Source: Martinezella tropici
GTDB lineage: Bacteria > Pseudomonadota > Alphaproteobacteria > Rhizobiales > Rhizobiaceae
Reading direction: 5' to 3'
NCBI RefSeq assembly: GCF_003287875.1
Contig: NZ_QMKK01000049.1
Coordinates: 1 to 50,019 of the forward strand
Length of the DNA: 50,019 bases
The notes beneath the pieces were generated by a model. That model was not told the origin of the DNA. It saw only the letters and a list, made by a program, of their open reading frames with translations, and did not search any database. Positions 43,271-50,019 of this stretch are shown one piece after another (position 1 is the first letter of the stretch; every line of letters begins with the position of its first letter). The position numbers and the translations under genes are program-made.

Positions 43271-44473
43271 TTACTTGCAGGCGCCGCAGAAGCGCTGGAT
43301 GCGGCGGCAGGCTTCCTCGAGCAGCTCTTCCGAGGTCGCATAGGAGATGCGGAAGTTCGGACCCAGGCCGAAAGCCGAACCGTGCACGACGGCCACACCT
43401 TCCGATTCCAGCAGCTCGGACACGAAGTCCTCGTCCGTCTCGATGACTTTGCCGCTCGGAGCCGTCTTGCCGATCAGGCCGGCGCAGGACGGATAGACGT
43501 AAAAGGCGCCTTCCGGAACCGGGCACGAAATACCTTTCGCCTGGTTCAGCATCGATACGACGAGATCACGGCGACCTTCGAAGATCTTCTTGTTGCGCGG
43601 AATGAAGTCCTGCGTGCCGTTCAATGCCTCGACAGCTGCCCACTGGGCAATCGAGGTGGCCCCCGAGGTCTGCTGACCCTGGATCATGTCCATCGCCTTG
43701 ATGAGCTGCAGCGGGCCGGCGGCATAGCCAATACGCCAGCCGGTCATGGCATAGGCCTTCGAGACGCCGTTCATCGTCAGCGTGCGGTCATAGAGGCTCG
43801 GCTCGACTTCGACCGGCGTGGCGAATTTGAAATCGCCATAGGTCAGGTGCTCGTACATATCGTCGGTCAGGATCCAGACATGCGGATGCTTGACCAGCAC
43901 GTCCGTCAGCGCCTTCAACTCGGCATACGAATAGGCAGCGCCCGACGGGTTGGACGGCGAGTTGAACATGAACCACTTGGTCTTCGGCGTGATCGCCTTT
44001 TCGAGGTCGGCCGGCTGAAGCTTGAAGTTGTTGGCCTGCGTCGTGGCGACGAAAACCGGCGTACCGCCGCACAGCGACACCATTTCCGGGTAGGAAACCC
44101 AATAAGGCGTCGGGATGATGACTTCGTCGCCCGGGTTCAGCGTCGCCATGAAGGCGTTGAACAGGATCTGCTTGCCACCCGTGCCGACGATGGTCTGCTC
44201 CCAGGTGTAATCGAGATTGTTCTCGCGCTTGAACTTGGCGGCGATCGCCTTGCGCAGTTCCGGGATGCCGGAGATCGGCGTGTACTTCGTCTCGCCGCGG
44301 TTGATCGCGTCGATGGCGGCCTGCTTGATATTATCTGGCGTATCGAAATCCGGCTCACCGGCGCCGAGGCCGATCACGTCGCGTCCTTTTGCTTTCAGCT
44401 CGCGCGCTTTCTGGGAAACGGCGATGGTGGCAGAAGGCTTTACACGGGAAAGAGCGTCGGCAAGAAAGGCCAT
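43271..44473 (-). CDS. aatA: Aspartate aminotransferase (class I, subgroup I-gamma)
   Basis: 400 residues, PLP enzyme exchanging amino groups between aspartate and 2-oxoglutarate. PLP lysine is Lys239 in GVSKAYAMTGWRIGY; NSPSNPSG holds the Asn that contacts the cofactor ring; the C-terminal arginine binding the substrate carboxylate is in FRISYATS. The sequence is of the rhizobial AatA type, which often also uses prephenate or aromatic acids. Own promoter predicted; shares a terminator with chaA. Confidence 0.95.
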   Translation of the reverse strand: MAFLADALSRVKPSATIAVSQKARELKAKGRDVIGLGAGEPDFDTPDNIKQAAIDAINRGETKYTPISGIPELRKAIAAKFKRENNLDYTWEQTIVGTGGKQILFNAFMATLNPGDEVIIPTPYWVSYPEMVSLCGGTPVFVATTQANNFKLQPADLEKAITPKTKWFMFNSPSNPSGAAYSYAELKALTDVLVKHPHVWILTDDMYEHLTYGDFKFATPVEVEPSLYDRTLTMNGVSKAYAMTGWRIGYAAGPLQLIKAMDMIQGQQTSGATSIAQWAAVEALNGTQDFIPRNKKIFEGRRDLVVSMLNQAKGISCPVPEGAFYVYPSCAGLIGKTAPSGKVIETDEDFVSELLESEGVAVVHGSAFGLGPNFRISYATSEELLEEACRRIQRFCGACK

Positions 44474-44990
44474 GGTGATCGGTCCTATTCGGTTGAAAAT
44501 GGCAGAAAGCCTGCGGACCAGTTTTCTGCGCTAAGCTCTATGTCGAATATGGACCGCCGTTTCAAGCACAAAGGCGTCACAGTGGCTTTATTTCATGGCG
44601 TCCAGGGCCGTCCGCGCACCCTTTTCTTACCCAGCTAGAGGCATGGTCGAGAGAGCACGCCTCACTTTTGCTCGGGTAGCATCGACCGCAGCCAGGCATC
44701 GCCAAACTGTCCGACCTTGAATCATCACGCGAAGCACCCGAATCAAACTCTGAAGACGGCGGAAATTTCCAATATAGATCAGCTACTTCTTCGACATTGG
44801 CTTCTCCCGCCGCTCGTCCGGCGCCTCTTGCACGGGAAATACCTCCGCCTGCAGACAGGATCGGCAGATCCAAAAAGCGTCCTTTCGCCGGAAGCAGGAA
44901 CACAAAGACGTTATCGGTTCCGCGGTCAGGCTTGAATGGCAGTCGAACGGTCCCACCTTGCAAAAGCGAGCCTATGGGGAGGTCAAACAC
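44474..44990. other. Gap between aatA and the sugar dehydrogenase gene
   Basis: 517 bp of divergent upstream sequence. Apart from the aatA promoter I see nothing convincing. A 186-codon minus-strand frame crosses into the dehydrogenase gene and looks like a shadow. Confidence 0.5.
44537..44565 (-). promoter_or_regulatory. Predicted sigma-70 promoter of aatA
   Basis: On the minus strand TTGAAA, 17-nt spacer, CATAGA (complement of 44560-44565 and 44537-44542), about 65 bp upstream of the start codon. Confidence 0.6.
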
Positions 44991-46136
44991 ATGCGCACTG
45001 CCGGAACGGGATTTTCGATCACCTTGATGGCCTGCGCCCTGCTGACGGCAACGTCGGCGCATGCCGAACCTGCGGAGACCATCAAGACGCAAAAGATAGA
45101 CGTGAAGGTCGAAGCAATCGCCACAGGGCTCGAACACCCCTGGGCGGTCGAAGTGCTGCCGGATGGCGCCTATCTGGTCACCGAACGCCCTGGCCGCATG
45201 CGCCTTATCCGCGATGGCAAGATCTCCACTCCCCTATCAGGCCTGCCCGAGGTCTATGCGCGCGGTCAAGGCGGCCTGCTTGATGTCGCGCTCGACCCGA
45301 AATTCGCCAGCAACCGCACCCTCTATTTTACCGCCTCGGTGGCGGGCGACGGCGGGAGCGGCACGGCCGTCTTTCGTGCCCGGCTGTCGCAGGACGAAAA
45401 ACAGGTGACCGATGTGAAGCGTATTTTCCTGATGAACAAGCTCTCGCGCGGCAATATCCAGTATGGCTCGCGTATCGCGATTGCCCGCGACGGCAGCCTC
45501 TTCGTCAGCCTCGGCGACCGTGGCCAACAGGACCGCGCCCAGGATTTTCAGGACGACGCCGGCTCCATCATCCATATCGAGGCCGACGGCAGCATCCCCG
45601 CCGACAATCCGTTCAAGGACGGCAGGCGTGCCTTGCCGGAAATCTGGTCCAAAGGCCATCGCAATCCGCAGGGCATCGCGTTCGACAGCCAGACGAACAG
45701 GCTCTATACGGCAGAGCACGGCGCAAGGGGCGGCGATGAGATCAACACGCCCGAAGCCGGCAAGAACTACGGCTGGCCAGTCATCTCCTACGGTGTCAAT
45801 TATTCCGGCACAAAAATCGGCGTCGGCACCGCAAAGGCCGGCATGGAGCAACCCCGCTTCTATTGGGATCCTTCGATCGCGCCCGGCGCCATCGCCGTCT
45901 ATCGCGGCAAGATGTTTCCCGAATGGAACGGCGATTTCCTCGTCACGGCCCTGAAGTTCGAGCTGCTCTCACGGCTGAGCCAGGACGGCAAGGGCAGGAT
46001 TGGCGAGCGAGAACGCATGTTCGATGGCAAATTCGGCCGCCTGCGCGATATCACGGTCGCACCCGATGGCGCCCTGTTGATCACCACCGATGAAGAGGAT
46101 GGTGCGCTCCTGAGGGTTTCGAGGGCTGCAGGGTAA
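44991..46136 (+). CDS. PQQ-dependent aldose sugar dehydrogenase family protein (YliI-like)
   Basis: 381 residues. Signal peptide (FSITLMACALLTATSAHA, cleavage after AHA) directs it to the periplasm. A six-bladed propeller of the glucose/sorbosone dehydrogenase family follows: GLEHPWAVEVLPDGAYLVTE, GQGGLLDVALDPKF, GSRIAIARDGSLFVSLGDRG, and the signature GHRNPQGIAFD then TAEHGARGGDEIN. Related enzymes oxidise aldoses with PQQ and Ca2+; whether this organism makes PQQ is not visible here. ATG at 44991 has GGGAGG 8 nt upstream. Confidence 0.93.
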   Translation: MRTAGTGFSITLMACALLTATSAHAEPAETIKTQKIDVKVEAIATGLEHPWAVEVLPDGAYLVTERPGRMRLIRDGKISTPLSGLPEVYARGQGGLLDVALDPKFASNRTLYFTASVAGDGGSGTAVFRARLSQDEKQVTDVKRIFLMNKLSRGNIQYGSRIAIARDGSLFVSLGDRGQQDRAQDFQDDAGSIIHIEADGSIPADNPFKDGRRALPEIWSKGHRNPQGIAFDSQTNRLYTAEHGARGGDEINTPEAGKNYGWPVISYGVNYSGTKIGVGTAKAGMEQPRFYWDPSIAPGAIAVYRGKMFPEWNGDFLVTALKFELLSRLSQDGKGRIGERERMFDGKFGRLRDITVAPDGALLITTDEEDGALLRVSRAAG

Positions 46137-46243
46137 TTCCAAGCGCTCCGCATTTAACACCATTCGCCCTTGTCCGGCGCAAAAGCAGCTGCTAACGGTC
46201 GCCTTACTCCTTTCTCCCTTCCTCCCCTTCACGCAGGATGCAG

Positions 46244-47134
46244 ATGTCTCGCATACAGGCGAATTTGTTGTTGTTGCTTGCCGCCGCAATCTGGGGCGGC
46301 GGTTTCGTTGCGCAATCGACAGCCATGAAGGCGATTGGTCCGTTCTGGTTCATCGGCCTCAGATTCGCCGTTGCCACCATGGTCGTCCTGCCTTTCGTTT
46401 GGATGGAAAAAAGGAAGGCCGCAAAGCCGCTGACGCCTCGCAACTGGCTCTCCTTTTTGCTGATCGGCGTCACGCTTTTCGGAGGTGCCGCGACCCAGCA
46501 GATCGGGCTTCTGACGACGACAGTGACGAATTCGAGCTTCATAACCGGTCTTTACGTGGTCTTCGTACCGCTGATTGCCGTTATTTTCCTGCGCCGGCCG
46601 CCGCATTGGATCATCTGGCCGGCGGCTTTGATGGCGCTCTGCGGCATCTATCTGCTGTCGGGCGGCTCCTTCTCACGCCTGACAACAGGCGATTTCCTGA
46701 CCGTCATCTGCGCGCTCTTCTGGGCGGCGCAAATTACCCTTGCCGGCTCGGCCGTCAATGAAACCGGCCGGCCACTTGGTATTTCCGCAACGCAGTTTGC
46801 CGTCACCGCCGTTCTCGCCCTGGCCGTCGCGGTCGCCGTCGAACCGATCAGCATCGCCGATATAAGGGCAGCGCTTGGCGAGATCCTGTATGTCGGCATC
46901 TTTTCATCCGGCCTGGCCTTTGCGTTGCAGATCATCGGCCAGCGTTACACCACCGCCCCCCAGGCTGCGATCTTCCTGTCTTCGGAGGCATTGTTCGGTG
47001 CTTCGCTCGGCGCCTTGCTGCTGGGCGAAACCATGGGTCCGCTCGGCTATGTCGGCTGTGCCCTCATGTTTACCGCGATGCTTGCAGTCGAACTCGTGCC
47101 GGAATTAACCCGTCGTCGCCATGCTACGGCGTAA
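46244..47134 (+). CDS. DMT superfamily transporter (EamA domains)
   Basis: 296 residues, ten predicted membrane segments as two EamA repeats (LLLLLAAAIWGGGFVAQSTA and LTVICALFWAAQITLAGSAV mark their starts). Such proteins export amino acids or other metabolites. The second ATG (46244) is preferred because AGG lies 6 nt from it; the first (46238) overlaps that site. Confidence 0.92.
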   Translation: MSRIQANLLLLLAAAIWGGGFVAQSTAMKAIGPFWFIGLRFAVATMVVLPFVWMEKRKAAKPLTPRNWLSFLLIGVTLFGGAATQQIGLLTTTVTNSSFITGLYVVFVPLIAVIFLRRPPHWIIWPAALMALCGIYLLSGGSFSRLTTGDFLTVICALFWAAQITLAGSAVNETGRPLGISATQFAVTAVLALAVAVAVEPISIADIRAALGEILYVGIFSSGLAFALQIIGQRYTTAPQAAIFLSSEALFGASLGALLLGETMGPLGYVGCALMFTAMLAVELVPELTRRRHATA

Positions 47135-47631
47135 AAAAGCCCTGGAATGCGTGCTTCCGTCGGCTTTCAGCAGACTTTGCTGAAATTTTTCGGAACAATC
47201 GAAAATGAGCGCTCACACCCGTCGATTTGGGAAAATTTCATCAAAACTATATCGCGAGCGATGGAAAAACCTTGGAAACTTGTTTCAAAGAGGGAAAATT
47301 TGCGAATCGCAATAACACAATCGCATTACGCTAGTGTGCCTCTTGCGACACGTTAAAAAACTTTTGCTTGCCAATTTGCCATAAACACAGCACTCTCAAC
47401 GGTGTTCGGGCATTTTTAGAGCATGGGAAGTCCTAATAGAATTGCGCGCCGGAAACGCTAATATTCCGGTCAGCTTGATCGAGAAGCGGGGTGGCAAACA
47501 TCGCATCGAGATCATGCCGAGTTACGGGGACCTTTTCCTTCACAATTCGAGAACTGCCTGCAAGCGCCCGCAAGGGCAAAGAAGTAATGCTGCCCGTGTG
47601 GATGGTGGGCAGAGAGAAAAGGACCTGAGGC
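47135..47631. other. Long AT-rich leader region of the cold-shock gene
   Basis: 497 bp. The first half is AT-rich; a 69-codon frame at 47147-47356 has no ribosome-binding site or family. The second half is probably the 5' untranslated region of the csp gene: it contains CCGGAA/TTCCGG around 47450-47470, a CTGCCC/GGGCAG hairpin (47590-47595, 47607-47612) and CCTTTTC (47531-47537), which is complementary to the Shine-Dalgarno segment GAAAAGG (47616-47622). Confidence 0.55.
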
Positions 47632-47847
47632 ATGGCCGAGACTGGCACTGTAAAATTTTTCAATACCGATAAGGGCTTCGGTTTCATCAAACCTGACAAG
47701 GGTGGCGCGGACATCTTTGTACACATTTCTGCAGTTCAGGCTTCTGGTCTGGCTGGATTGTCGGAAAACCAGAAGGTAAGCTTCGACACGGAACCGGATC
47801 GCCGCGGCAAGGGACCGAAGGCCGTCAATCTGCAGATTGCCGGCTGA
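47632..47847 (+). CDS. Cold-shock domain protein (CspA family)
   Basis: 71 residues, single OB-fold that binds single-stranded nucleic acid and melts RNA structure. RNP1 is KGFGFIKP and RNP2 is DIFVHISAV; the aromatic residues are all present. It is preceded by an unusually long non-coding leader, typical of cold-inducible csp mRNAs. AAGGA lies 8 nt before the start and could be masked by leader pairing. Confidence 0.97.
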   Translation: MAETGTVKFFNTDKGFGFIKPDKGGADIFVHISAVQASGLAGLSENQKVSFDTEPDRRGKGPKAVNLQIAG

Positions 47848-47879
47848 GACGCCTTTACGGCTATCAATTCGAGTTGAGG

Positions 47880-47901
47880 CCCGGCAGCGATGCCGGGTTT
47901 T
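47880..47901 (+). terminator. Terminator of the csp gene
   Basis: Perfect 7-bp stem CCCGGCA / TGCCGGG with loop GCGA, followed by TTTTG. Confidence 0.75.
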
Positions 47902-47994
47902 GTCATTCAGTCTGCATTCAGTTTGCCGCGTATAGTCTGCCTGCCATGAAAGAGCGGGAATGAAAGTCCTCCCGCTTCCTTAGAGGATAGGCCA

Positions 47995-48429
47995 ATGACC
48001 ATACTCGGCAAAACGCTTGTCATGTCCGCCGTCGCCGCGGCACTGACGGTAACGTCCATGAGCGCCGCGTCCGCTGATGAATACTGGCGTCATCACAACC
48101 GCGACGGTTGGGCGCTCGGCGCTGCCGGGCTAGCCACCGGCCTGATCGTCGGCTCCGCCATCGCCAGCCAGCCACGCTATGTCGAGCCTGCACCGGCCTA
48201 TGTCGAGCCCGGTTACGACGCGCCTCCCCCGGCTTACTATTATCGTCCTCCTCCGCGCCGCGTTTATGTCGAGCGGGATGTGAGCTACTACGCGCCGCCG
48301 GTTTCCGGCCTGCGCCCTTGGTCCTCCGCCTGGATGCGCTATTGCTACGACCGCTATAGAAGCTTTGACGGCCGCTCCGGCACCTATGTCGGCTATGACG
48401 GCATGCGTCACTTCTGCACCGCCGACTGA
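47995..48429 (+). CDS. BA14K family secreted protein
   Basis: 144 residues. Signal peptide with cleavage after ASA (about residue 27), then a Gly/Ala hydrophobic stretch, a Pro/Tyr-rich middle (PPPAYYYRPPPRR), and a C-terminal domain CYDRYRSFDGRSGTYVGYDG ending RHFC, which is the BA14K signature known from a Brucella immunoreactive, lectin-like protein. Common in Rhizobiales; role in the envelope is not defined. Confidence 0.9.
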   Translation: MTILGKTLVMSAVAAALTVTSMSAASADEYWRHHNRDGWALGAAGLATGLIVGSAIASQPRYVEPAPAYVEPGYDAPPPAYYYRPPPRRVYVERDVSYYAPPVSGLRPWSSAWMRYCYDRYRSFDGRSGTYVGYDGMRHFCTAD

Positions 48430-48468
48430 CTGGCGATCGGCCACTGACCTCATATGACGAAAAACCAA

Positions 48469-48490
48469 AGCGCCGCTTCCGAGCGGCGCT
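48469..48490 (+). terminator. Terminator hairpin of the BA14K gene, abutted by the IS
   Basis: Perfect 9-bp stem AGCGCCGCT / AGCGGCGCT with loop TCCG. The T-run expected next is missing because the IS1182-type element begins at the following base (48491), so the insertion appears to have replaced or displaced the terminator tail. Confidence 0.6.
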
Positions 48491-50019
48491 CAGACTGCTG
48501 ACAAACCCCGTCAAATTTTGGCGGGGTTTTGTATTTCTGGTGTGTTTGTTTCCTGGGTTGCGGCATTGAAGGGAGATCGGTCCTGCTCCTGTGATTCATG
48601 CGAGGCTCGGTTTGGGTGTCTTTGTGAGCGCCATCGCGATCTTCTTGATGTTCTGGGCTGCGGCGGCCATCAGGCACTGGCATCGGACTTTGATGAGACT
48701 TCGGAAGCGGGCGTAGCGATGGCCGTGCAGCTGCTTGGCATCGGCAAAGGAACGCTCGACCGTCTCCTTGCGTCTTTTGTAGATCGCCTTGCCCCAGGAT
48801 GTGAGACGGTGACCGTCGGTGCGCTCGCGGGCATCGGCCCAAACGTGCCGGGTGATGGTGCGGATGGCCTTGCCGTTGGACGTGCACGACGCCAGAAGCG
48901 GGCAGGTGCCGCAGATGGCAGGATCGGATGTGTAATGCTTGTAGCCGTTGCGGTCGGTGGTGGCGTAGGTGAGAAGCTGGCCTTGCGGACAGCGATAGCC
49001 ATCGGCTCGCTGATCGTAGACGAAGCTGTTCTTGCGCATCATGCCGGCTTTGGGCGGGGTCGGATTGCGATAGCCGGTGACACCGAGGATGGCGCGGTCC
49101 TCCAGGCCTTGGGCGATGCCTGAGGTGGCATAGCCGGCATCCAGCCCGACAGCCTTCACATCGAAGCCGAAGCGTTGGCACTGCCGGTCGAGCCTGCCGA
49201 GATAGACGATGCTGTCATGCACGTTGGCCGGCGTCACATGGGTATCGGTGATGATCGCATGTCGGCCGTCCACCGTGCGATGATCGAGATAGAAGAAGCC
49301 CTTCGGCTTGCCGTCACGCACCATGTAGCCGCTCTGGGGATCGGTGCGCGACACCTTGGTCTCCTTGATCTCGGCCTGGCGCTCCCCGTCCTTCAGCGGC
49401 TTCTGGCCATGCAGCTTGCGCTCCGCGTCGATCGCCCGGTCGAGGTCGGCCCAGTAGTCGGCACGCGATTTCTCGATCATGGCCAGATCGTATTTGCCCT
49501 TGTTGGCATTGGCCTTCAGATGGGTACTGTCCGTATAGAGTACCGTGCCGTCCACCAGCCCGTGGGAAACCGCCTGTTCAACGATGTGGTCGAAGATATC
49601 CTGGGCCACCGACGTATCGTTGAAGCGTCGGCGGCGGTTCTGCGACAGGGTCGACGCATCGAACACGCCATCCGTCAGCTTCATCCTGAGAAACCAGCGA
49701 TAGGCGACATTGACCTCGATCTCGCGCACCAGCTGCCGCTCGGAGCGAATGCCGTAGAGGTAGCCGATGAACAGCGCCTTGAACATCAGCGTCGGATCAA
49801 GCGGCGGGCGGCCATTGTCGGCGCAGTACAAGCCGGCAACGCGATCGTGGATGAACGAGAAGTCGATCACCGCGTCTATTCGGCGCAGAAGGTGATCCTT
49901 CGGCACAAGACTGTCGAGCGTCACCATCTCGAGAGCCGTCTGTTCGGGAGCAGGTTTCTTCAGCATGTCCCATTGAATCAAAAACCTCCGGCTGACGCCA
50001 GAGGTTTGTCAGCAGTCTG
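48491..50019 (-). mobile_element. Complete IS1182-type insertion sequence, 1529 bp
   Basis: Perfect 17-bp terminal inverted repeats CAGACTGCTGACAAACC at 48491-48507 and its complement at 50003-50019 bracket one transposase gene. The right repeat ends exactly at the last base of the window, so a target duplication cannot be checked. Both ends carry a hairpin directly inside the repeat: AAACCCCG/CGGGGTTT (48503-48510, 48522-48529) and AAACCTC..GGC/GCC..GAGGTTT (49982-50007). Each is followed by a T-run when read inward. Confidence 0.9.
48596..49966 (-). CDS. tnp: IS1182 family DDE transposase
   Basis: 456 residues. N-terminal DUF772-type domain (LDSLVPKDHLLRRIDAVIDF ... GIRSERQLVREIEVNVAYRW) and an RNase-H-fold DDE domain with Asp in LYTDSTHLKAN, Asp in VGLDAGYAT and Glu in KETVERSFADAK. 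A cysteine-rich insert CGTCPLLASC is normal for the family. The ATG at 49966 is used; the frame is open to a TTG at 49981. Only about 16 nt separate the right-end hairpin from the start of the frame, leaving no room for an ordinary internal promoter. Full length and apparently intact. Confidence 0.93.
   Translation of the reverse strand: MLKKPAPEQTALEMVTLDSLVPKDHLLRRIDAVIDFSFIHDRVAGLYCADNGRPPLDPTLMFKALFIGYLYGIRSERQLVREIEVNVAYRWFLRMKLTDGVFDASTLSQNRRRRFNDTSVAQDIFDHIVEQAVSHGLVDGTVLYTDSTHLKANANKGKYDLAMIEKSRADYWADLDRAIDAERKLHGQKPLKDGERQAEIKETKVSRTDPQSGYMVRDGKPKGFFYLDHRTVDGRHAIITDTHVTPANVHDSIVYLGRLDRQCQRFGFDVKAVGLDAGYATSGIAQGLEDRAILGVTGYRNPTPPKAGMMRKNSFVYDQRADGYRCPQGQLLTYATTDRNGYKHYTSDPAICGTCPLLASCTSNGKAIRTITRHVWADARERTDGHRLTSWGKAIYKRRKETVERSFADAKQLHGHRYARFRSLIKVRCQCLMAAAAQNIKKIAMALTKTPKPSLA

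Noticed and set aside
44577..45137. 186-codon minus-strand frame in the gap before the sugar dehydrogenase
   Set aside because: Overlaps the signal peptide end of a real gene and has no recognisable domain or ribosome-binding site.
47147..47356. 69-codon plus-strand frame in the csp upstream region
   Set aside because: No Shine-Dalgarno, AT-rich sequence unlike neighbouring genes, and no family; more likely promoter/leader DNA.

Overview
The window reads as a chromosomal segment of a fast-growing alphaproteobacterium of the Rhizobium/Agrobacterium group. The evidence is gene content and order: a rhizobial SigA-type rpoD, separate carA and carB loci, greA next to an lpsB/lpcC-type LPS-core mannosyltransferase, an lrp-led LPS glycosyltransferase operon divergent from trxB, a LysR gene of LsrB/VtlR type behind trxB, and two tandem AbcR-type small RNAs between that LysR gene and an arsR gene. 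This is from memory of these families; no database was searched. Both ends of the window lie in insertion sequences (an IS200/IS605-type element at 1-612 and a complete 1529-bp IS1182-type element at 48491-50019), so the piece looks like an assembly contig broken at repeats.

Region 1 (1-10.4 kb): IS200-like element, then on the minus strand rpoD, the threonine-catabolic pair kbl-tdh, recQ and dnaG, with one SDR gene on the plus strand. dnaG and recQ are 7 nt apart and probably coupled; rpoD is separated from dnaG by about 5.7 kb. Region 2 (10.9-24.7 kb): a small secreted protein, an unusual protein that looks like two MarR-type winged helices, yqeY divergent from carA, an EVE-domain protein, MATE and MFS exporters, a LysR/aldo-keto reductase divergent pair, a neutral zinc metallopeptidase, a DUF2306 membrane protein divergent from a membrane LytTR regulator, and a lipoprotein/glutathionylspermidine-synthase-like pair.

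Region 3 (24.7-37.9 kb) is the conserved core: carB, greA-lpsB, the convergent operon lrp, sialyltransferase-fold-like protein, GT2/GT92-like glycosyltransferase, then trxB, lsrB, two AbcR-type sRNAs and an arsR-MFS-OYE operon. carB and greA both have a terminator-like hairpin in the leader. Each sRNA has its own promoter and an identically placed GCAT-N7-ATGC element that may be bound by the product of the LysR gene just upstream. Region 4 (38-50 kb): an APH(6)-like kinase, an epimerase-like gene divergent from LysR-grpB, DUF2188, a Ca2+/H+ antiporter, aspartate aminotransferase, a PQQ-type sugar dehydrogenase, a DMT transporter, a cold-shock protein with a structured leader, a BA14K-type secreted protein and the IS1182-type element.

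I found no CRISPR array, tRNA, rRNA, prophage or classical defence island. The most interesting non-coding material is the duplicated sRNA/operator unit at 34784-35166, the leader hairpins of greA and carB, the dyad between lrp and trxB, and the terminator-like hairpins inside both ends of the IS1182-type element.
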